Source: Isoetes taiwanensis (Eukaryota; Streptophyta; Lycopodiopsida; Isoetales; Isoetaceae). Taken from it: a stretch of 64,000 nucleotides of DNA. Shown in pieces: positions 56,666-64,000 of this stretch; the stretch's first letter is position 1, and each line of letters starts with the position of its first letter. Under the pieces are notes generated by a model that saw only the letters and a program-made list of their open reading frames with translations, ran no database searches and had not been told where the DNA came from. The stretch spans positions 4,248,001 through 4,312,000 of the forward strand of contig JAJEKV010000073.1 of assembly GCA_021234155.1 (NCBI GenBank), read 5' to 3'. The position numbers and the translations under genes were made by a program.

Positions 56666-57109
56666 CTACATATCCAACCCATGTTGCATAAGGTATTCCA
56701 TAAACAATGTAGCTTCCATAGCCTCCACAAACTTATGGACTCTCACAAAGCCACGTTTATGAAAGCTAGCATGCATTTGTGTCGCAAAATTTTCAATATC
56801 TAGCTCAATTTTAACCTCCCAAGCGATCTCAACTCCAAGCAACCCTAGGATTTCATACCACTCTCCAAAAACTCTCAAAACCCAAATCAGACCCTTAATG
56901 CTCACTTGCATTCCATCATTCACCAATGCAACACTTTCTGCGGCTTCTTCCAATTCGCTCTTCCAATCCACCACCTCTGCTAAATATTGAAAGTATACAT
57001 CAAGATCATCGTCATCGTCAAATCGTGGCAACGCATGTCCATCTCTAAAGAATTGTGCCACAAGTTTTGGGTAAGAATCCCATGGAACATTCACCACCAC
57101 CATCTGCAT
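56666..57109 (-). CDS. Hypothetical acidic ORF upstream of the helicase
   Basis: 147 codons from ATG 57109 (MQMVVVNVPWDSYPKLVAQF) to a TAG-type end after LMQHGLDM. It has an acidic run (FDDDDDLDVYFQYLAEVVDW) and looks like a real, mostly helical protein. It matches no family I recognise. It lies on the same strand as the helicase, about 460 bases upstream of it, and could be a Helitron passenger or a separate gene fragment. Confidence 0.4.
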   Translation of the reverse strand: MQMVVVNVPWDSYPKLVAQFFRDGHALPRFDDDDDLDVYFQYLAEVVDWKSELEEAAESVALVNDGMQVSIKGLIWVLRVFGEWYEILGLLGVEIAWEVKIELDIENFATQMHASFHKRGFVRVHKFVEAMEATLFMEYLMQHGLDM

Positions 57110-57690
57110 TATGGAAATGATATATTTTAAGTCAATTTATTTTCCATGTTGGCAAGCCAGTATGACCTTGTCCTTTTCAAATCAAAGAAATTATATGTTG
57201 TCAAATTACTTTGTTTCACTTATGGTAATCCAAATTAAAGTTTATTCAACTTTGTGTTGTGATATTAAGTTAAAGTTCATTTAATTTTTTGTGTTTATAT
57301 TAACTTTGGCATTGACATGTTTATGTTAAATGCACCTATGTTTATGTTAAAGTCGTTCATTCGATTCAAATTGTATGGTTAATATAGCTTAAAATAACGG
57401 GGTTAAAACTGTTATGAAGCAATAGTGAATAGTGGAAGAGTAAGTTAACGTATCGATATCTTTTAAAGCTAAGTTTAGTAGGGGAACTTTGTCACTTGAA
57501 ATATTAGAAACATAGTGAATGAAAATAAGGGAAGTTCATGGCATCCTTCATGGGGTCCAGCATGCTGTAGGTAATGAACGTGCAGGTCTATTTCCTCTTG
57601 TTCTTCCCAGACTATAGATGAACCTCCCCAGTTTTATAAGTCTAGCAAACAGTGGTCATATTAAAGATTGGAGCTACTCCGGTAAAGTAA
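57110..57690. other. AT-rich spacer
   Basis: No gene or repeat recognised. Contains the candidate Helitron 5' end at its right edge. Confidence 0.3.
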
Positions 57691-57840
57691 GAGATGAAAA
57701 AGAAGAAGATTAAACGCACAAACTGGGCTGCTATTTATTGCAAATCTGGGAAGAAGACAGGAGTGTACCATGCTCTATATTCTTCACAACGGAGCCCCTC
57801 GAAAAACAAAGGTGAGAAAGAAGAGCTCCGGCAGACGGCC

Positions 57841-57990
57841 TATTGGCAAAAACAGAGAGCCCAGTTGCAGAAGAGAGACGTCTATTGGCAAAAACAGAGA
57901 GCCCAGTTGCAGAAGAGAGGGCTGGAGACCTCTGTTGGTGAAAATAGAGAGCTCTGTTGCAAAAAATAGAGAGGTATGTTGCAAAGACGT
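57841..57990 (+). repeat. 42-bp tandem repeat
   Basis: TATTGGCAAAAACAGAGAGC followed by CCAGTTGCAGAAGAGAG occurs at 57841 and 57883, with two decayed copies after (TGTTGGTGAAAATAGAGAGC, GTTGCAAAAAATAGAGAG). All frames across it are repeat-driven. Confidence 0.75.
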
Positions 57991-57999
57991 GCAAAAGAA

Positions 58000-60045
58000 A
58001 AAGCCTCAGAGGACGAACAGACTTCAAATTATTTCTGAAAACCCTATGGATGCAGCAATCATGGTCGATGAGAAACCTGCAATCGTGTTCCATGAGAAAC
58101 CCATAAAAACATAGATAGACCAAGAAATGTAAGTCTTCAAGCTTCATCAAAGGGTAGATGCCGATTCATCAGCATACTTGCTGGAAATATATCAGATGCT
58201 AAAAATTTTACCTGAAGGTGTCTTGTATGCTTCAGCAACTCCTACAATTAGAGCACTCTAAAATGGTTGTGATTTAGACCGGATGGAAATGGTTGTCAGA
58301 TACTCTTTCCTTCAGCGACTGCAAGTAGAAAGCACAGACACATAAGATTTGATAGCTGATGGAAACCCTATGCCGGAATGCCGGAACCCTGAAGAAAGCA
58401 GACAAAAGCAGAAAGAAGAAGTAAGCAGACGAAAACTGAAAGAAGAATCTGTAAAAGAAGTGAAAAATGCTTTCAGAACTTGAAATCAAACCTTGCCCTG
58501 CGAAATCAAACCCTCAGCGCTCCTGCCGGCCTCGAAATCAAATCTTGAAGAAAGCAGATGAAAGCAGAAAGAAAGCATACGAAAGAAGAATCTGAAAGTT
58601 CGAAAAACCCTGGTTCGAATGGGAAGCCCAAGTCGCCCTCTTATCGTCTACCAGCAGTCAGTCAACAAAACGGAGATCGACCGCCTGAAATCTGCGCTGC
58701 AACGCCATTCCCCAAGACAGAATGAGCAAGAGACTGTAAGCAAGAAATAAAAATGGGGGCAAAGAAGGCTGGATCAGAGAGCATACTCCCGAATACTCCA
58801 ACGATTGCTGAAGCTTCAGGCTCCAACGATTCCTTCAGCCGAATACTCCAACACAGCGACTGCCTCTGAATCTTAGGATTGAGCGACTGCAGCCAAATAC
58901 TCCAACGATTTCTGTTGCTCAAAGCTCCCTGCCCGATCCTCTCCTTTTGTACCACAAACCCTAAGAAGAAGCAGCCTGCATTAAAACCGAGCGGACCATC
59001 ATCAAAGATAGGCGCTCTCCCGAGAAATCAGCCGCATTTCGTATAACGCCACCGTTCAAAAAAGGCATTAAGGGTCGGAAGGCAAAAATTATGCCGGAAA
59101 TGCATTTTAGAGCGTTATATGGCCGGAAAAAGCGTAACATCCGGCGGCCGGAAAGGGGACACCGGCATCAGCAAAAACCCCCAAAAACTTTTTAAGTAAG
59201 TAGATATTGTAGACCACAATCTATGAAGCCTTCATGACTCTAGAAAGTAAGAATCACCATGGCTAGATATAATAGATTCCAATACCTCCACAAGATGCAT
59301 AAGTTTAAAAGGAAACACATTGGATAAAATTGCAACACATAAGGGCATCGAATACAATCCTTTTTTACATCTTCTAAAAAAAATTTGCCAAACTTTACCA
59401 GAGATGATTTTATCAATTCATGTGAGCTCGTTGATAACATCTAGAGGTAGGTGCAGTTCGCAGATGCCACATATATCAATCTCCTAAACCTCTTTCGTGA
59501 AACTAAGACTTAATCGAAGTAGAATCTGTTGCGCAACAAAGCATATAACATACCAAGAGGCAGCATGACAAGGAACATATTGAATATTCAGGGCCGCAAC
59601 TGCCAATTAGAGACCTTAAAAAGTGTGGCTTCCACCAGTTCACCAAATCCTAGAAAAGACCAAACATCATGCGTTCTTTCTCTGCAACAAGAAGGAATAA
59701 TTGTCCATGTCTTTGTCATAACATGCAATGTAATAGATCAACTTAGCACCAAGCAACTATCTACACAAAATGCACGCACTAGAAGATTTAATCTGGATTT
59801 GTGAACTGAGCCATAGTGTTGCAATGGTTCAAGGGCCCCAAAATATGTGATATAGATCGAGTCTAAGGGCAAAAGCTTCAAAATGCCATCCACCATATGC
59901 AAGAAGGAGATGGACGAATCAATTGGATTTTTCGAATATTCAGGACCATTGATTAGAAATACGAAAATCTAATGGTATGCCATGTGTTTAGGTGAGGTGT
60001 CATAACATGTGGATAGGTTAAAAATCCAAGAATATTTATACCTCA
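58000..60045. other. Region with minor repeats, no clear gene
   Basis: A duplicated purine-rich phrase (GAAGAAAGCAGA..AAAGCAGAAAGAA) occurs at 58391 and 58551, and CCGAATACTCCAAC recurs at 58789 and 58839. A GC-rich CCGG-containing patch lies at 59085-59165. Open frames (59529-59804, +) do not resemble proteins. Confidence 0.35.
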
Positions 60046-60116
60046 GAAAGGGAAGCCTACTACACATCAAGTTAAGGAAAGGGAAGCCTACTAAAGATAA
60101 CACATCAAGTTAAGGA
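60046..60116 (+). repeat. Short direct duplication
   Basis: GAAAGGGAAGCCTACTA...ACACATCAAGTTAAGGA occurs twice in a row. Confidence 0.7.
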
Positions 60117-60413
60117 ATCTTGCGAGATCTACAGAATGTTTAATCCCTTAATCACAAAATCGACTTCACACCATTCCAACTTTACAACAAAGAACTTTTT
60201 ACACCGCAACAACTTCACACCAACTCCATTAAAATAACTGTTAACCTTGTAGAGTCTGAATAACACACCAACTCTTGACAAACAACTCGAATTCATACAG
60301 TCCCTAAGTATCAAGGGACTTGTATTCGTGTATAAAACTACTCTGATTAGCCAACTTTGATATTCTTGGAATCGCTCAAACGTATGCTTAGAAAATACCT
60401 TTTTTCCACGAGT

Positions 60414-60515
60414 TAATTTTGAGTTTGTGAATGTTAAAATAGGCCGTGTTTTAACCTTTCCTCCTAATTTTGAGTTTGTGAATGTTAAAATAGGCCGTGT
60501 TTTAACCTTTCCTCC
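60414..60515 (+). repeat. Perfect 51-bp tandem duplication upstream of BTAF1
   Basis: Two identical 51-base units (60414-60464 and 60465-60515), each starting TAATTTTGAGTTTGTGAATG and ending AACCTTTCCTCC. Confidence 0.95.
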
Positions 60516-61241
60516 CTCGTTTCTATTTCAGTCATTCTCCTAGCTTTTCGTCTATTTTCTTCAGGAGGAGGGGGAAGAGGAGGATGCATTGAAGGTCATA
60601 GCTCCAGCCGAAAGCCCGGCAAGCCTCCATTTTTAGGATTGTGTCGTTCTCGCCTCCTCGCCTCTTCACTCGGGCAATTGGTCAATTTTTCGGTACAGGT
60701 GTCTTTTGTCTCCTCATCCAACTTTTTCCCAATTTATTGGAATGGTATATAATGTCGGATGGACATGTTTTCTAAATTATAGATTATAAGACCTTGGATT
60801 ATCTTGCTCTTATTCTGCAGCTTTTGAGATATCTTCTCGCATTAGGTCACGCAGCATTTGAGTGTCTGATGTGAATTCAATAATGCAGTGAATTTTTTTA
60901 TTTGAATGTCTGTATTATCGTTTTGATGTATTTGTTGCGGGATGGACATTGCAGAGGCAAGAATTTTGGGTAGTCGGTTTTCCTGAAAAGCAATGGTGTT
61001 GCATGTGACATGCTCCGTTTAGCATTTTTGAGTGAATGCATGCACAACAAAGCTAGTTGAGCAGTATCTGTAGTTTCAGCGGTAAGTCTTGCTTTGCAGG
61101 GCCTACAAAATACTTGATGGTGGGGACTGGCCTCTAAATAAAAGTAATGTCGGCATTGGCTCAAGTTCGGTGTGTAATAAAACATCAGTTCATGGATATG
61201 CATCAAGACTGCAGTGGTTGAATGTACTTTGGGACAGTATC
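60516..61241 (+). promoter_or_regulatory. BTAF1 promoter and 5' UTR region
   Basis: Pyrimidine-rich bases and a purine patch (AGGAGGAGGGGGAAGAGGAG, 60563-60582) are typical of plant leaders. Possible UTR splice sites: a GGTACAGGTGT donor near 60691 and a TTTGCAG acceptor near 61100. No TATA box stands out. Extent is inference. Confidence 0.35.
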
Positions 61242-64000
61242 ATGGCACAACAGCAATCATCAAGATTGAACCGGTTGCTTACACTTCTTGACAGTATCCA
61301 GAAATGCAGAATATTTTTCTCAATTGCAAATTGTTAGGAACTAAGTAACTCCTCATTTATCACGTTCTACAACTTAACCAAGTATACAGCTGGATCGACC
61401 TCCATAACCAGACGAAGTGCAGCAAAGCAGATTGGTGAGATAGCAAAACAGCATCCTGCAGAGTTACAGCCTCTACTAAAAAAGGTAATATGTCAATTGT
61501 GTTAGATCAAGTGTAATTCAGTCAGCTTATTTGTTTCCACTGTGCAGGTAAGGCAGTACCTCCGCAGCAAAAGTTGGGACACACGAGTTGCAGCAGCATA
61601 TGCCCTAGGGGCAATTGCTGAGAATGTGAGACATGCAACGTTAAAAGATGTTTTATCATATGCAAATGCTGAAATGGAAAAACTTGGGCAAGCAATAGAC
61701 GTTGAGAAGTCGTTGACAGAATGCTTGAACGTTTCGTCTCACTCGGCATCATCTCTGACCTTCAGTAGGTATACAAATATAAATGCGCCAAATTCTCATA
61801 TCTTTTGCAAATTTTTAGCTTGTTTACATACCAAACCTTTTCTCTGCAGATTCGATGTTAAAAAGGTCCTAGAGTATGGTGCCCTGTTGCTTTCTTCTGG
61901 TGGTCAGGTAGTCCTTTGTCTGTAATTCTTAAGGTTATCACCTGTATTTCTGTTGGGAACTTTACATTTGTTCTGGGACTTTACATTCTGCATTATTTTA
62001 GGACATAGGGTTGTGTCATGTATTGCAGCCTTGAATATGTTTTGAATATTTTTTTAGCTTGGGGACATGCCTTATAAAACTAGTGCACTTTTTTTAGGAA
62101 TATGATGTTGGAGTCGACAATGCAAAAAATCCAGCAGAGCGTCTGGCTCGCCAGAAACAGAACTTACGCCGGAGGCTAGGTGAGAATAGATTATATTCTC
62201 CTGGTTCATTCCCCTTTTTAATACTGCTACATACTTGCCTGTAGGCCTTGATGTCTGTGAACAGTTCATGGACGTCAATGATGTGATTCGCGATGAAGAC
62301 CTTATGATCAGTAGAACATTTAGTGGTGGCAATGGTGAGAATTTTATGCATAGCTTATCTTATCAGCTTCAAGGAGGACGGCAGGAAGTTCAACAATTGG
62401 TGGCAAACATGGTTCCTGGTGTGGTCATGTCAAAAACATTAAGTGCTAGAGAAAGGAACATGCTGAAACGGAAAGCCAAATTTAGTGGACCTAAAGAATG
62501 GGCTGAAGATCAAGATGTCGAAGAACCTAGTGCTAAGCGTGCTAACACAACCACGGCAAAACCATTTATTATGGAGCAGTCGAACACAGATAAGGTATGC
62601 TGGGTTCAGCATTATAGTACAATCACGACTGCAATTGTTAATAACAAATAGTATTGTTCTGAAGTTGGTGATGGAATCTGGATTGGAAGAAGACCAGCCT
62701 GATTTTATTGGTGATGGTCAATGGCCATTTGCACGCTTTGTAGAGCTACTTATTCATGACATGTTTGATCCAGGTGACACTTTATTTCTTATATGTTGTT
62801 TGGCAACTTAATGAATCAGAGTCTCATGTGATTTCGTCTATATGTAGTATGGGAAGTTCGACATGGCAGCATAATGGCTTTACGGGAGATTCTTAGTTCA
62901 CAGGCAGCTTCAGCCGCAGTAGTAGTCCCTGATTTTTCTTCTATTCGCACAAGTGACGCAAACAGAAACAAAAACAATGGACCACAAAGAGACGTTTGTA
63001 TCGATTTAAATTTAGATGTCAAACCAGACATCAAAGAAGAAGCAATTGGCAATGGGGTTATATGCCAAAGAATGCAGAGCCATAGCTCTGCGACCGCTCC
63101 AATGACTGAGTTGAGCTTATCAATCAAGCAAGAGCATGATATGAAGGATAGAAATGGGACAGAGCTTGAACATGATAAGAATGATTATTCAGCTCTACCC
63201 CTTCCTATCAATGATGCTTGTACTAGTTTTGCAAATGATAGCAGGGCATTGGAAATTTATCTAGGTGCTCAGCATTCCTGGACAGCCAATATGGAGTTCC
63301 TCCAAGATTGCACCATTCGTTTACTTTGTGTTTTTGCATTGGATCGGTAACCATTCCTGAACCAATGAGGTGTAATAACTACTTTGTATCACGTTGATTA
63401 ATTTTGCTTATTACCATGCAGTTTCGGGGACTATGTGTCTGATCAAGTTGTGGCTCCTGTGAGAGAAACCTGTGCACAAGCATTAGGTGCTGTGGTAAAA
63501 CAAATGCACCCGGTCTTGGTTCATAAAACCCTTAACATCTTGCTACAAATGCAGGTCAGTCATAACGTTACTCTAAGAATCAGCATGGCGAGCACCAGCT
63601 GTCTCTTTTGCTACTTTATACAAAAAAATACCTACTTTTATAGCTGTGTGCAGAATCGTGCTGAGTGGGAAGTTCGGCATGGAAGCTTGTTAGGAATTAA
63701 ATACTTAGTGGCCGTTCGACAGGTATTGCGTCAGACGTTGTAGGCCCTTTTGTATCACATTCATGTTCTTCTTTGTGAGGGTTAGTTATTGTGGCAGGAA
63801 ATGGTAGAGGAACTGCTTCCATGTATATTGCCAACCTGCATGGCTGGTCTTGAGGATGCAGATGATGATGTCAGAGCAGTTGCTGCAGAATCTTTACTTC
63901 CTGCTGCACGTGCCATAGTGTCTCATGCAGGCCATTTGGTTGACACAATTCTTTTGCGACTCTGGGACATACTTCTGGATCTGGATGACCTGAGTCCTTC
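61242..64000 (+). CDS. BTAF1: BTAF1/MOT1 TBP-associated Snf2 ATPase, 5' part
   Basis: MOT1/BTAF1 (RGD3 in Arabidopsis) strips TATA-binding protein from DNA in the nucleus using a C-terminal Snf2 ATPase; the N-terminal HEAT repeats grip TBP. Eleven exons join in frame: 61242-61293, 61390-61484, 61548-61768, 61850-61907, 62098-62179, 62245-62594, 62665-62773, 62848-63346, 63422-63554, 63654-63722 and 63798 to the window edge. Start: ATG 61242 ([17 protein letters not shown]). Hallmarks: [89 protein letters not shown] and [20 protein letters not shown]. All introns are GT-AG and short; no stop or frameshift. The ATPase part lies beyond the window. The exon 6 to 7 acceptor (CTGAAG at 62659-62664) was chosen to keep frame. 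Confidence 0.95.

Larger units (their letters stand above)
52460..57694 (-). mobile_element. Helitron with decayed helicase
   Basis: The 3' end at 52460 is clear. The 5' end should be TC after an A on the minus strand; the best candidate I see is TCTCTTACTTTACC starting at 57694 (next plus-strand base T), but this is a guess. Inside lie, from 5' to 3', a 147-codon ORF, the PIF1-type helicase pieces and two further exon-like frames. Confidence 0.5.

Noticed and set aside
57694-57969. 91-codon Lys/Gln-rich frame
   Set aside because: Mostly the 42-bp tandem repeat; the frame is repeat-driven.

Overview
This window is nuclear DNA of a land plant. Evidence: short GT-AG introns in host genes, plant-type families (a plant PP2C, a BTAF1/MOT1 orthologue, PPR, LRR-kinase and OEP80 relics), and a dense load of plant transposons. 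I cannot place the species from the sequence. The base composition is AT-rich, except for about 1.4-2.3 kb, the interior of the large Ty3 element (31-42 kb) and some GC-rich spots. Only three host genes look intact: a ureidoglycolate-hydrolase-like gene (17.6-19.5 kb, +), a PP2C phosphatase (20.8-22.3 kb, -) and the 5' half of BTAF1 (61.2 kb to the window end, +). A fourth short open gene (44.5 kb, +) is of unknown function.

Layout. 1-3.2 kb: LTR-like relic plus frameshifted exon-like pieces. 3.4-6.8 kb: copies of a dispersed palindromic repeat and an unknown gene fragment whose intron holds a hAT-type element. 8.48-8.93 kb: a 444-bp miniature LTR element with a perfect 5-bp target duplication, whose LTRs carry a tRNA-like, Pol III-type promoter region. 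9.8-11.6 kb: minus-strand relics of an LRR receptor kinase and of a probable alpha-kinase. 12-13.5 kb: a copia-like primer-site relic, an inverted-repeat MITE and tandem repeats. 15.2-17.2 kb: NAA40-like and PPR pseudogenes. 17.6-22.4 kb: two host genes. 22.8-25.7 kb: a triplicated repeat with two microsatellites and a MITE. 25.7-42.1 kb: one degenerate Ty3/gypsy element with nested insertions, a CACTA element (with a captured OEP80 fragment) inside gag and a 651-bp MULE-type foldback between protease and RT. It also has a long extra sense ORF and a small antisense ORF after integrase. 42-51 kb: hAT-like and LRR scraps, the short open gene, tandem repeats and a second miniature LTR element. 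51.8-57.7 kb: a homopurine tract, then a Helitron with a decayed PIF1 helicase and no visible Rep domain. 57.8-60.5 kb: tandem repeats. 61.2-64 kb: BTAF1.

How it works together. The host genes are unrelated (nucleotide/ureide-like metabolism, protein dephosphorylation, control of TBP on DNA), and there is no sign of a pathway cluster. The structure of interest is transposon biology: nested insertions, gene-fragment capture, an insertion at a splice acceptor, and the tRNA-like LTR element. All functional statements are by motif recognition in the given sequence; no database search was run.
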